A DNA stretch of 43,232 nucleotides from Candidatus Binataceae bacterium (GTDB lineage Bacteria > Desulfobacterota > Binatia > Binatales > Binataceae). Below the pieces are notes generated by a model that was not told where the DNA came from, did no database searches, and worked only from the letters and a program-made list of their open reading frames with translations. This document shows positions 24,378 through 32,805 of this stretch, one piece after another. The translations under genes were made by a program, and so were the position numbers. The stretch lies in NCBI GenBank assembly GCA_035500095.1, contig DATJXN010000019.1:1-43232 (forward strand). Direction: 5' to 3'. How positions within the stretch are numbered: the first letter of the stretch is position 1; every line of letters starts with the position of its first letter.

Positions 24378-25683
24378 ATTGAGGCGGAGCGGGCGCCGGA
24401 CAGTCGAGGCCCGGCTGCGTCGCTGGAAACTCGCGACGGCAGCAGAGACGGTTTGCGCCGGCTTTCGCGACCGATCGAGTCGGCTGCTCGCGCTCGCATT
24501 GGTCAGCGCAGCAGCGCTGCTAAGCGGATGCGGCCAGTCGCCGCAAAGGCTCGCGACGCGCTATCTCGCCGACCTGCAGCAGTTCAACTACCCCGCCTGC
24601 TACGCGACACTCATCGATGAAGATCGCGCCGCGCGTCCGCTCAAACAGTTCCTGACCGAGATTCCCGTCGCGCCCGACGTCGATCCGATCTGGTTCCGCG
24701 CGATTTTGTTCAGCACGCGCTATGAAGTCGGCGAGCCGCAGGTGAGCGGCGAGCTTGCGATCGTGCCGGTGAAAGTCACGATGCCCGATCTTACGCTGTG
24801 GGAGCGAACGATCGACGCCAAGGCCGGGCCGCAGGATTCGCTCAACGCCGCCGCCGACAAGACTCTGCAAAACGGCGCTTATCCCAAGCTCAGGTTCGAG
24901 GACGCGCTGGTGCTGGTCAAGCGGCAGCATGAGTGGCGCGTACTGGCCGATTTCGCCCGGCGCGATCAGCTTCGCGACGGCATTCGCGAGGCCGTAACCA
25001 TCTACCACACGCTTGATTATCCTCGGGCGGCGGCGGCCTATCAGGCGTTGATCGCGCAGCTCGAACAGCATCGATTCAGCGGCAGCCGCGGGATCGAGTT
25101 CTTCCTGAAGCGCAGGCTCAAGACCATCCAGGATGTCCAGGCCGAGCTGCCCGCGGCCCGCGCCTACTTTCCCAAGCTCGTGCTGAGCGACGTCGTGGTC
25201 AAAATGTCGGAAGCGCGCGTGCCGGCGATCTTCGGCCGCATCACCAACGCCGGCGATCGCGGCGTGGACGAGGTGCGGCTGACCGTGAGCTACTATGCGG
25301 GACGGGGCGCGCAGCAAAAGCTCCTCTACCAGGAGAGCCACAGCGTCATCGTCACACCGATCGAATTTGTCGGCTTCGTTCGCCCCGTGCTGCCGTTGGT
25401 GCCCGGTGAAACCCGCGATTTCGGCTTCGAGCTGTCCGCGCCGGCGCAGATCCAGCAGCAAGCCGAACCGAGCCTCGCGGTAGGTTCGATGGTTTTCACG
25501 CAATCGAAGGCGCCATTGCCTAGCCTTGCGATCGAAAACCTCACTCCGCCACCGCAGCCGGCCGGCGCACCATCCTCTGCGCCGTCGCCCGCTCCGGGCC
25601 GCCCGGCGCCGGCGGCTTCCTTGCCGCCGCCGGGGCCGGCACGCGCGACGCCCGGCGGCCCATCAGGCGCCTCACGCAATTGA
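24349..25683 (+). CDS. Predicted lipoprotein of unknown function
   Basis: A product of up to 444 residues. A basic N-terminal stretch precedes a hydrophobic segment ending in the lipobox LLSGC, so it is probably an envelope lipoprotein. The mature part has an N-terminal alpha/beta region (SQRLATRYLADLQQFNYPACY-type, about 65-200), a segment with a helical repeat (FRDQL..YPRAAAAYQALIAQL) and a C-terminal beta-sandwich-like domain (about 280-385: VPAIFGRITNAGDRGVDEVR and VSYYAG) of the kind found in extracytoplasmic FxLYD/DUF2393-like domains; the last 60 residues are Pro/Ala-rich. The start is uncertain: ATG 24349 overlaps the preceding gene by 29 nt, and TTG 24379 is an alternative that avoids it. 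Its stop overlaps the following gene as TTGA. Confidence 0.7.
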   Translation: MTRICRSSARLRRSGRRTVEARLRRWKLATAAETVCAGFRDRSSRLLALALVSAAALLSGCGQSPQRLATRYLADLQQFNYPACYATLIDEDRAARPLKQFLTEIPVAPDVDPIWFRAILFSTRYEVGEPQVSGELAIVPVKVTMPDLTLWERTIDAKAGPQDSLNAAADKTLQNGAYPKLRFEDALVLVKRQHEWRVLADFARRDQLRDGIREAVTIYHTLDYPRAAAAYQALIAQLEQHRFSGSRGIEFFLKRRLKTIQDVQAELPAARAYFPKLVLSDVVVKMSEARVPAIFGRITNAGDRGVDEVRLTVSYYAGRGAQQKLLYQESHSVIVTPIEFVGFVRPVLPLVPGETRDFGFELSAPAQIQQQAEPSLAVGSMVFTQSKAPLPSLAIENLTPPPQPAGAPSSAPSPAPGRPAPAASLPPPGPARATPGGPSGASRN

Positions 25684-26603
25684 CTATTCGCCTCACGCTC
25701 GCGGTGCCGACTCACAATCGCGCGGCCACGCTCGGCGAAACGCTGGCGAGCCTCACCGCGCAACGTCTGCCCGCGGGCGTCGAGACGGAATGCATCGTGA
25801 TCGACAACAATTCGATCGACCGCACGCCGGCCGTGGTCGAAGAGGCGGTGGCGCGCGCCCCGTTCGCGATGCGCCGCGTGTTCGAGTCGCGTCCCGGCTC
25901 GAGCTTCGCGCGCAACCGCGCGGTGGACGAGGCGGCTGGCGATCTAATCCTGTTCATCGACGACGATGCCGTGGCCGAAGCCGACTGGGCGGCGGCGATG
26001 ATGGGCGCGATCGAACGGCGCGGACTCGACGCGGCCTGCGGGTTGGTGCTGCCGCGATGGGAAGCCGCGCCGCCGGGATGGCTCGGGCCGTCGCTCTACG
26101 TGCGCTTCGCGGTGCACGATCGGGACGCGATCGCCGCGGCGCCGCCCGCGGCCGCGGAGGTGTTGCGCAACTACTTCAGCGCCAACACCGGCTTTCGCCG
26201 CGAGACTTTTGCCCGTTTCGGCCGCTTCCGCGAAGACCTGGGCGTGGTCGGCGGCAATCCGATCTCGGGCGAGGATACGGAACTGTTCGCGCGGATTATC
26301 GGGGGCGGCGGCGCGATGGGGTTCGTCGCCGAAGCGCGGGTTTTTCACCTGGTGCCGGCGGCGCGGATGAATCGCAGGTACCTGCGGCGCAAAGCTTTCG
26401 CGTTCGGCGTGGGCACGGCGCTGGCGGGGGGGAGAACTCACAATCATCTGGACAAGCTCGCGCGCAATGCGGTCCGGATGGCGATGGCGGGGGCGCGCGG
26501 CGATCGCGAAGGCGCGATTTGCCATGAGCTCGAATGTGCGAATTTCTTCGGCTACTGGTGGGGCCGCCTGCGCATGCGCAAGCGCCCGCGGACAGGGCGC
26601 TGA
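25680..26603 (+). CDS. Family 2 glycosyltransferase
   Basis: A 307-residue GT-A glycosyltransferase of family 2. The N-terminal LAVPTHNRAATLGETLASL, IVIDNNSIDRT and SRPGSSFARNRAVDEA segments and the metal-binding FIDDDAVAEADW are present, and an acidic SGEDTEL lies where the catalytic base is expected. The donor sugar and acceptor are unknown; cytoplasmic face of the membrane is likely. The start is TTG at 25680 and overlaps the lipoprotein stop as TTGA, implying coupled translation; no ATG is available nearby. Envelope polysaccharide or glycolipid synthesis is inferred from family and neighbour only. Confidence 0.88.
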   Translation: MTIRLTLAVPTHNRAATLGETLASLTAQRLPAGVETECIVIDNNSIDRTPAVVEEAVARAPFAMRRVFESRPGSSFARNRAVDEAAGDLILFIDDDAVAEADWAAAMMGAIERRGLDAACGLVLPRWEAAPPGWLGPSLYVRFAVHDRDAIAAAPPAAAEVLRNYFSANTGFRRETFARFGRFREDLGVVGGNPISGEDTELFARIIGGGGAMGFVAEARVFHLVPAARMNRRYLRRKAFAFGVGTALAGGRTHNHLDKLARNAVRMAMAGARGDREGAICHELECANFFGYWWGRLRMRKRPRTGR

Positions 26604-26677
26604 ACGCGGCGGGCGCCGTCTTTTCAGGTGTCGCTGGTGGAGTCATAATAACGTTTGGCAATTCGACGAGGGATTTG

Positions 26678-27166
26678 ATGAGTCTTCGCGACAAACTGAT
26701 AAGCGAGACCCGCCAGGAGCGCGAGGCCCGCGAGCGCCAGGAAGCGCACGATCGCTCGCAGAGCGTTGTGCATCAGATGGCGGAAGCGATGCGCGCGCTG
26801 TGCCATCTGGTGGCCAACGAGTTCCTCGGCGAGTACGAAAAGGAACGCCTGGCGACGCTCCGTCCGGCCACGATGAAGATGGAAAACCCGGCGCTCAAGG
26901 GAGTGTTCTTTCCCTACCTCACGATCGTCGCGCGGGGCGTTGAGGTCACGCTGAAGCCCGTCGGGCCGGTCTTCGGCATCCCGTTCCGCGCCGATCTATC
27001 CAATGGGTCGATCACCTACGCGCTGCTCTGGGACGGCGCCGGAACCTTCGTGCAGAACTGGAAGATCACCACCGTGGACGAGAACGGCGTGCTGCAGCGC
27101 GAGCACGCCAAACCGCTCAGCAGAGAGAATTTCGAGGAAGCGTGCGAGAAACTTCTCGGTTTATAG
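26678..27166 (+). CDS. Unknown 162-residue protein, coiled coil plus beta domain
   Basis: Not recognised. Residues 1-60 form a charged, heptad-like helix (KLISETRQEREARERQEAHD) and the remainder looks like a beta-rich domain (VFFPYLTIVARGVEVTL, PFRADLSNGSITYALLWDG, FVQNWKITTVDENGVL) ending in a short helix. No signal peptide or transmembrane segment. The ATG at 26678 has GAGGG upstream and suits the helical start better than an earlier ATG at 26534 that overlaps the glycosyltransferase. Gap to the glycosyltransferase is 74 nt; the next gene is convergent. Codon use is like neighbouring genes, so it is probably real. Confidence 0.65.
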   Translation: MSLRDKLISETRQEREARERQEAHDRSQSVVHQMAEAMRALCHLVANEFLGEYEKERLATLRPATMKMENPALKGVFFPYLTIVARGVEVTLKPVGPVFGIPFRADLSNGSITYALLWDGAGTFVQNWKITTVDENGVLQREHAKPLSRENFEEACEKLLGL

Positions 27167-27210
27167 CCCGACGCTCCGCGGCCTTCCACTTCGGCAGGCT
27201 CCCCGGAGCT

Positions 27211-27627
27211 CTACTTTAGATAATCCAGCATCCCTCCCCGCAGCATTCCCGCCAGGTAGGGGATGATGTCGCTCATCTGCGCGAGTTCGCCGACCGTGAC
27301 CCAGCGGCCTTCGATGTGCTCGCGGGGTCTCAGCACGAGTTCGCGGCGCGCGTCGGCCGGGCAACAGGCGAAGAGCGCCTGCACGTACGGCTCCGGCGGA
27401 TCCTTGTAAAATCCGACGAAGCGCTCGATTTCGATCGCTAGGCCTGTTTCCTCGCCGACTTCGCGCATGAGGCACTCCTCGACGCTCTCGCCGAGCGCGA
27501 GGTGGCCGCCGGGAAGGTCCCAGTGGCCCGGCCGATACGGCATCCGCGCCGCGCGCCGCAGCACGACGAGCTGCCCGCGGTCGGCGACAATGCCGTGCAC
27601 GCCAATCCAGAATTGCGATTCTCCCAT
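27211..27627 (-). CDS. Nudix hydrolase (MutT-like)
   Basis: A 138-residue Nudix domain protein. The box starts GGHLALGESVEECLMREVGE and continues ETGL, with all catalytic residues. GQLVVLRRAARMPYRPGHWD before it and the short beta-alpha tail are typical of MutT/ADP-ribose-type house-cleaning enzymes; the substrate is not predictable. The ATG at 27625-27627 begins at a normal domain boundary; the frame is open further upstream but only through low-complexity G+C-rich sequence of the hairpin-bearing spacer. It lies 223 nt downstream of hyuB on the same strand and is likely separated from it by that structured spacer. Confidence 0.88.
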   Translation of the reverse strand: MGESQFWIGVHGIVADRGQLVVLRRAARMPYRPGHWDLPGGHLALGESVEECLMREVGEETGLAIEIERFVGFYKDPPEPYVQALFACCPADARRELVLRPREHIEGRWVTVGELAQMSDIIPYLAGMLRGGMLDYLK

Positions 27628-27688
27628 CGGCTTACCGCGCTGCGCCTCTCCATCCGGGCCGAATCGACAGGCGGATATCAAGAGTAAC

Positions 27689-27726
27689 GGCGGCGGGCGG
27701 CGCGCGCGAGCGCGCCGCCCGCCGCC
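27689..27726 (-). terminator. 17-bp hairpin with GCGA tetraloop downstream of hyuB
   Basis: 27689-27705 pairs perfectly with 27710-27726 around the loop GCGA, a GNRA-type tetraloop when transcribed. It lies between hyuB and the Nudix gene. The sequence after it on the minus strand (GTTACTCTTGATAT) is only moderately U-rich, so factor-assisted termination or a 3'-end stabilising role is as likely as intrinsic termination. Confidence 0.55.
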
Positions 27727-27769
27727 CTGCGTCAGACGCGGCGCGGGGCGACGCCATCGGACAGCGAAG

Positions 27770-27836
27770 CGCCCCGGACGGGGCGACGGCGAGGCCCTTG
27801 TCCCGTCTGCAGCGGATGCCCCGGCGTCAGCGGGGC
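27770..27836. repeat. Two further short hairpins in the hyuB-Nudix spacer
   Basis: CGCCCC/GGGGCG (27770-27775/27780-27785, four-base loop) and GCCCCG/CGGGGC (27818-27823/27831-27836, seven-base loop). With the 27689-27726 stem they make three hairpins in one 223-nt spacer. Confidence 0.5.
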
Positions 27837-27850
27837 CACGCGTCAGCGCG

Positions 27851-29458
27851 TCACCGGGGACGGACAGGACCGCGCGGCGCGCGGCCCCATCCGCCCCCGC
27901 CCGGCGTTTCGATGCGCACTCGATCGCCGGCCTTAAGCCGCTCGTTGGCTTTGCCGGGCAGCCTGGTCCGCCGCCCGTCGCGCACCAGATAATTCGCTCC
28001 GGCCTTGCCGGGGCCGCCGCCGGCAAGCCCCCACGGCTGAGTGATGCGCCGGTCGGTGAGCAGGCCCAGCGTGGCGGGCACCAGGCATTCCATCTCGCGC
28101 ACGAGGCCGTCGCCGCCCGGGGCGGCGCCGCGGCCGCCGGAACCGCGGCGCACACGATATTCGGTGATGCGCATCGGGTAGTACGCTTCCAGCGCCTCGA
28201 TCGGCGTGTTGAGCGTGTTGGTCATGTGCGTATGGAGGCCGGCTGCGCCGGGATGGCCGGGGGCCGCGCCGGCACCGCCGGCGATCGTTTCGTAGTACGA
28301 GAAATGGCGGGCGCGAATCGAGTCGTAGCCGCCGAGCGTCATGTTCGACATCGAGCCTGAACTTGCCGCCGGGATGCGATCGGGCGCGGCGGCGGCGAGC
28401 GCTCTCAGCAGCACGTCGACGATGCGCTGCGAGGTTTCGACGTTCCCGCCCGCGACCGCCGCCGGCGGCAGCGCGTTGACGATCGAGCCGGGCGGTGCGA
28501 TCACCCGGATCGGCCGCATCAGTCCTTCGTTGGCCGGCACGGCCTCGGCGGCGAGACATTTCATTACGTAGAAAGTCGCCGACAGCGTGATCGCATAGTT
28601 GGCGTTGACCGAGCCGCGCACCTGCGGCGCGGAGCCGGTGAAATCGACCGTCGCGCGTCCGCCGCCGATCCGGATCGCAACGCGGATTTCGATCGGTCCG
28701 GTGCCGACTCCGTCGTCGTCGAGATAATCGACAGCGCGGTAAACGCCGGGGCGCACGCGGCGCAGCGTCGAGCGCATCAGGCGGTCTGCATAGCCCTTAA
28801 GCGCCGCCATCGCCGCAGCCACCTGCCTCCGGCCGCTTGCCGCCACCAGGGCGCGCAGGCGCTCCGCGCCGACATTGAGCGCGGCGATTTGAGCACGAAG
28901 GTCGCCCTCGCGCTCGTCGCGCACGCGGGTGTTGGCAAAAAACAGCTCCATCACGTCGCGCGCCGGTTTGCCCGCGCGCACCAGGTGGACCGGCGGCAGA
29001 CGAAAGCCCTCCTGGTAGATTTCGGTCGAGAGCGCCATCGACCCGGGCGCCATCCCGCCGATATCCGCGTGATGAGCGCGGTTGGCGGCGAAGGCGAACG
29101 GGCGGCGCTCGCCGGCGAGAAAAATCGGCGCGACCAGGGTGAGGTCGGGCAGATGGGTTCCGCCGGCGAACGGGTCGTTCACCGCGGCGACGTCGCTCGG
29201 GCCAAGCTCGAGCCTTTCGATCGCGGCGCGCACGGAAAGCGGCGTCGAGCCGAGATGAACCGGAATATGGGCGGCCTGCGCGACCAATTCGCCGCTGCCG
29301 TCGAACAGCGCGCACGAGAAATCGTGGCGCTCCTTGATATTGGGGGAGAAGCCGGTCTGCCCCAGCACGACGCCCATCTCCTCGGCGATCGCGGCGAGGC
29401 GGTTGTTCATCACCGCCAGCGCTACCGCATCGAGCTTCATCGCGCGCGTCATTCCCAC
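27851..29458 (-). CDS. hyuB: Hydantoinase B / oxoprolinase family protein
   Basis: A 535-residue HyuB-family protein of full length. MNNRLAAIAEEMG, NIKERHDFSCALFDGSG, IPVHLGSTPLSV, VNDPFAGGTHLPD, NRAHHADIGGMAPGSM and the GNVETSQRIVDVL segment are all conserved family features; the His/Asp-rich NDPFAGGTHLPD and HHADIGG are likely metal or active-site regions. With HyuA it forms an ATP-dependent enzyme that opens a cyclic amide or carboxylates a ketone; hydantoin, oxoproline, acetone and acetophenone systems share this pair, so the substrate is open. Start read as GTG 29458, 6 nt after hyuA, with ATG at 29452 as an alternative; GGAGG lies in the hyuA end. The C-terminal GGGGWG is normal for the family. 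Confidence 0.88.
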   Translation of the reverse strand: MGMTRAMKLDAVALAVMNNRLAAIAEEMGVVLGQTGFSPNIKERHDFSCALFDGSGELVAQAAHIPVHLGSTPLSVRAAIERLELGPSDVAAVNDPFAGGTHLPDLTLVAPIFLAGERRPFAFAANRAHHADIGGMAPGSMALSTEIYQEGFRLPPVHLVRAGKPARDVMELFFANTRVRDEREGDLRAQIAALNVGAERLRALVAASGRRQVAAAMAALKGYADRLMRSTLRRVRPGVYRAVDYLDDDGVGTGPIEIRVAIRIGGGRATVDFTGSAPQVRGSVNANYAITLSATFYVMKCLAAEAVPANEGLMRPIRVIAPPGSIVNALPPAAVAGGNVETSQRIVDVLLRALAAAAPDRIPAASSGSMSNMTLGGYDSIRARHFSYYETIAGGAGAAPGHPGAAGLHTHMTNTLNTPIEALEAYYPMRITEYRVRRGSGGRGAAPGGDGLVREMECLVPATLGLLTDRRITQPWGLAGGGPGKAGANYLVRDGRRTRLPGKANERLKAGDRVRIETPGGGGWGRAPRGPVRPR

Positions 29459-29464
29459 GTTTGC

Positions 29465-31474
29465 TCAGGCCTCCAGGTGCAGGTTGCCGAAGCCGTCGGC
29501 GCGCAGCGTGAACTCGGGCGCGACGTAGGCGGTGGCGCTGAGTTCGACCACGATCGCAGGTCCGCGAATCGTGGCGCCAGCGGCGATCGCGTCGCGCGCG
29601 TAAACCGGCACTTCTGCCATGCGAGCGCGCCGGCCCGCCGCGCGATCTCCGATTACGACCTCGATTCGGCGCATCGGAGCAGGCGCCCGATGCCCGCGCG
29701 CCAGACGCTCGGGCGTGGCGAGGGCGCCCGGCGCCGTCGCGCGCAGCCGCAAGTTGACGACCTCGACCGCGGCTTCGGGCGCGGCGTAGCCGAAGGTGCG
29801 GCGATGGGCCGCGTGGAAGTCGGCGCCGAAGCGCGGGGTGAGCGGCACCTCGATTTCATAGGATTGGCCGCGGTAGCGCACGTCGGCAAAAAGCTCAGCG
29901 CGGATCTGCCCGCGGCGCGCTCCTTCGGCGGCGAGTTCGCGCCGCGCGCGCGCGAGCATCGGGGCCGCGCGTGCGGTGAGGCGGCGAAACGCGGGCGCCG
30001 TCTCGCGAACGGTCAGCGAGTATTCGCGCCCGAGCGGCGCCTGCAGCGCGCCCCACGCGCAAAGCAGCCCGGGATTGCGCGGCAGCACGATATGACGGAT
30101 CCCGAGGTCGCGCGCAAGTTCGCAGGCGTGCATCGGACCCGCGCCGCCGAACGCCATCAACGCGAAGTCGCGCGGGTCGAAGCCGCGCTCGACCGTGATT
30201 ACGCGGAGTGCCCGCTCCATGTTGGCGTTGACCACGCGAATAACTCCGCTTGCCGCGTCAACCGCGTTGGTGCGCATCGCACGGCCGAGCGCGGCGATCG
30301 CTTTTGCTGCACGCGCCGGATAAAGACGCATCGCGCCGCCCAGAAAATCCTCAGGTACGAGCCGCCCCGCGACCAGGTTGGCGTCAGTCACCGTGGGCGC
30401 GGTGCCGCGTCCGTAGCAGGCCGGGCCCGGATCGGCGCCGGCGCTTTCCGGCCCGACCTTGAGCGAGCCGCCCGCGTCCACCACTGCGATCGAGCCGCCG
30501 CCCGCGCCCACGGTATGGATGTCGATGACGGGCGTGCGGACGGCGTAGCCGCCGGGAAAGCTGAGCGTGCGGATGGCGGCGCGGCCGTCGAAGAGCGCGA
30601 CGTCGGTGGACGTGCCGCCCATGTCGAAAGTGATGAAACGATCGACGCCGGTTGCGCCGACCAGCGCGGCGGCGCCGATCACACCGGCGGCGGGGCCGGA
30701 AAGGATCGTGCGGACCGGTTCTTCGCGGGCGAGCCGGGCGCCGATCGCGCTGCCGTTTGATTGCATCACGCGCAGACGCGCGCCGCGCAAATCGCGCTCG
30801 AGGCGGCCGAGATGCGACGACATCCGCGGCCCCACGTACGCGTTGACCACCGTGGTCGAGAGCCGCTCGAACTCTCGGTATTCGGCAAGGATGCGATGGG
30901 AGATCGAGAGCGGGAGGCCCAGCGGGGTTAGCGCGCGCGCCAACTGCCGCTCGCTTGCCGGGTTGGCGTAGGAGTGGAGCAGGCAGATCGCGATCGAGTC
31001 GGCCTCTCGCAGCGCGGCGGCGCGGCGCGTGCGCTTGAGCTCAGCCGCGGTCAGACCGAGAGCCACCTTGCCGTCGAAGTGGGTCCGCTCAGCCACGCCG
31101 AGCCGCATCGCGCGCCCGACCAGGGGTTCGGGGCGTTCGGGCGCGAGGGAATAAAGGTCGACGCGATTCTGGCGGCCTATCTCGACCACGTCCTCGAAAC
31201 CGGCGTTGGTTACGAGCAGGACGCGCCCGCCCTTGCCCTCGAGCAGAGCGTTGGTCGCCACGGTCGAGCTGTAAGTGAGCAGATCGGGAACCTGGCCGCG
31301 GCCCGATCCCTCCAGCCCGTCTTCAACTATCGCTTTAAGTCCAGCGACGACCGCGCGCGCGGGATCCTCTGGTGTTGAAAGCACTTTATGCACGGTCAGG
31401 CGTCCGCCCACGATGGCGACCAGGTCGGTGAACGTGCCGCCGGTGTCGATTCCGACGATGACGGTCGAGGCCAT
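29465..31474 (-). CDS. hyuA: Hydantoinase A / oxoprolinase family protein
   Basis: A 669-residue HyuA-family protein, of normal length. N-terminal VGIDTGGTFTDLVA (acetokinase-type phosphate loop), YSSTVATNALLEGKGG, the second nucleotide motif FITFDMGGTSTDVALF, and GAGGGSIAVVD, MAFGGAGPMHACE are present. It is the ATP-binding subunit of the HyuAB complex (see the following gene on this strand). The ATG at 31474 shares one base with the stop of the dehydrogenase (TGATG), and hyuB begins 6 nt after its stop, so dehydrogenase, A and B form a tight operon. Substrate uncertain among cyclic amides and ketones. Confidence 0.9.
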   Translation of the reverse strand: MASTVIVGIDTGGTFTDLVAIVGGRLTVHKVLSTPEDPARAVVAGLKAIVEDGLEGSGRGQVPDLLTYSSTVATNALLEGKGGRVLLVTNAGFEDVVEIGRQNRVDLYSLAPERPEPLVGRAMRLGVAERTHFDGKVALGLTAAELKRTRRAAALREADSIAICLLHSYANPASERQLARALTPLGLPLSISHRILAEYREFERLSTTVVNAYVGPRMSSHLGRLERDLRGARLRVMQSNGSAIGARLAREEPVRTILSGPAAGVIGAAALVGATGVDRFITFDMGGTSTDVALFDGRAAIRTLSFPGGYAVRTPVIDIHTVGAGGGSIAVVDAGGSLKVGPESAGADPGPACYGRGTAPTVTDANLVAGRLVPEDFLGGAMRLYPARAAKAIAALGRAMRTNAVDAASGVIRVVNANMERALRVITVERGFDPRDFALMAFGGAGPMHACELARDLGIRHIVLPRNPGLLCAWGALQAPLGREYSLTVRETAPAFRRLTARAAPMLARARRELAAEGARRGQIRAELFADVRYRGQSYEIEVPLTPRFGADFHAAHRRTFGYAAPEAAVEVVNLRLRATAPGALATPERLARGHRAPAPMRRIEVVIGDRAAGRRARMAEVPVYARDAIAAGATIRGPAIVVELSATAYVAPEFTLRADGFGNLHLEA

Positions 31475-32421
31475 CAGGGTTTAAGCAACACCTTGAAGTT
31501 TGGCGGGCGTCCGGCAGCATCGAGGGCGGCTGGCGCTTGGTCGAGCGGAAAGATGGCGGATATAAGCGGTCGCGGGTCGATTTTTCCTGCGGCGAGCGCC
31601 GCGATGGCCGGCGCAAACCTTCCGCATCGCGAACCCTGAATCGTAATCTCGTTGACCACTGCCTGAGCCAGCTTGAGAGCGGTGCCGGCGGCAGCGGTGC
31701 TTTTGAGAATCACGGTTCCGCATGGGCGCACGAGAGTGAGCGCGCGATTGAGTCCGGCGCTTCGGCCGGTGCAATCGATCACCACATCGAAGCCCGGTCG
31801 GAGATGGTCTTCAAGTTGTACTTCAAGCCCGAGCCCGGCCAGACGGTCGAGTTTGTCGCGATGATGACCGCCGAGCACGGCTGCAGATCCTTCGGCACGA
31901 AGCACTATCGCAGCGAGTGCGCCGAGCCGGCCGTCGCCGAGCACGGCGATTTTAGTGCCGGGGCCGAGGCCTGTCTGCCCGAAGATTTCATAGATGGCGG
32001 CGATCGGCTCGACGAAGACGCCTGCTTCGTCGCCGATCGAATCGGGCAGGGCGACAAGGTTTTCGTCCGGCAGCCGCAGGTACTCGGCGAACGCACCGTC
32101 GCGGCCCAGGATTCCCAGCACGGTGCGATCGGGACAGTGGCGCGCAAGGTCTTCGCGGCAGCGCGCGCATCGCCCACATCCGGCGTTAATCTCGCCCACC
32201 ACGCGTTTGCCCATAAGCGAGTGGCTGCGGGTATCCACGACCTCGCCGACAAACTCGTGGCCCGGCACGCCGCGGAACGACATGTACCCGCGCGCCAGTT
32301 CGAGGTCGGTGCCGCAAATGCCCGCAAGGCGCACCCGGACGATGCTTTCGCCCACCGCCGGCGCGGGGTCGGGGTGGTCGCGGCGAACGATCGGCTGAGG
32401 ATCGAACAGGAGCGCGCGCAT
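31474..32421 (-). CDS. Zinc-dependent alcohol dehydrogenase (MDR)
   Basis: A 315-residue medium-chain dehydrogenase. Catalytic zinc ligands C36 (GICGTDLE) and H55-E56 (PGHEFVGEV), structural zinc ligands C82, C85, C88 and C96, a nucleotide fold with AVLGDGRLGALAA, and VIDCTGRSAGLNRAL. It is slightly shorter than typical members, mainly from a compact N-terminus. NAD(P)-dependent oxidation of an alcohol or polyol is expected; the substrate may be linked to the HyuAB substrate. First gene of the operon, 1-nt overlap with hyuA. The start at 32421 has only a weak ribosome-binding site (CGGG). Confidence 0.88.
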   Translation of the reverse strand: MRALLFDPQPIVRRDHPDPAPAVGESIVRVRLAGICGTDLELARGYMSFRGVPGHEFVGEVVDTRSHSLMGKRVVGEINAGCGRCARCREDLARHCPDRTVLGILGRDGAFAEYLRLPDENLVALPDSIGDEAGVFVEPIAAIYEIFGQTGLGPGTKIAVLGDGRLGALAAIVLRAEGSAAVLGGHHRDKLDRLAGLGLEVQLEDHLRPGFDVVIDCTGRSAGLNRALTLVRPCGTVILKSTAAAGTALKLAQAVVNEITIQGSRCGRFAPAIAALAAGKIDPRPLISAIFPLDQAPAALDAAGRPPNFKVLLKP

Positions 32422-32805
32422 CGGCCCGATTCAAACAGAAAAGCCGCCGGATGCGCTACTCGCGCGATGCGCTATTTGTGCGGCGGGTTTTATTTGCGGT
32501 TGAAGTCTCGCTGCCGCGAATTCGGCTTTAGCAGCGAGTCAATGAACCATAAGGCTACGACGGTCAAAAGGACCGCAAGCCACAATCGAATTGAGGCACG
32601 AGTTTGGGGCGGGTCTTTTTCTTCTTCCACCAGGGACCGCCAAGTTGACAATGGTTGCGAACGCGACCTAGGAGAAGCATGACGCGTACCAGCTAACAAA
32701 TGAATCAAAGGGCCGAGTTTTTATACATACGGCCTCAGTCGGCGTTGCAGGAGTGCAACTTCCGTTCAACGGAGAAAACGGAAAATTGAACGGATCGTTG
32801 AGAAA
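32422..32805. other. 384-nt gap, A+T-richer, with short hairpins
   Basis: Between the alcohol dehydrogenase and FmdB. It holds the possible small ORF described separately, GTTGCA/TGCAAC (32744-32749/32754-32759) and CCGTTCAA/TTGAACGG (32762-32769/32786-32793) inverted repeats just past the FmdB stop, which could help end FmdB transcription. No canonical U-tract follows. Nothing else coding is evident. Confidence 0.4.
32490..32708 (-). CDS. Possible small membrane protein
   Basis: An open frame encoding a basic N-terminus, an acidic run and one hydrophobic helix (LWLAVLLTVVALWFIDSLL), ending in Lys/Arg-rich residues. The full reading starts at TTG 32708 and gives 72 residues; a GTG at 32630 would give 46. 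No ribosome-binding site is clear for either. The single membrane helix flanked by charges fits a one-pass inner-membrane peptide. It lies in an unusually A+T-rich gap. Could be chance. Confidence 0.3.
   Translation of the reverse strand: MIHLLAGTRHASPRSRSQPLSTWRSLVEEEKDPPQTRASIRLWLAVLLTVVALWFIDSLLKPNSRQRDFNRK

Noticed and set aside
27198..27209. GCTCC/GGAGC hairpin between the unknown protein and the Nudix gene as a bidirectional terminator
   Set aside because: Five-base stem with a two-base loop and no U-tract is too weak.
28889..30760. Open frame of 623 codons opposite hyuA/hyuB
   Set aside because: Same reason: shadow of two family-recognised genes with no domain of its own.
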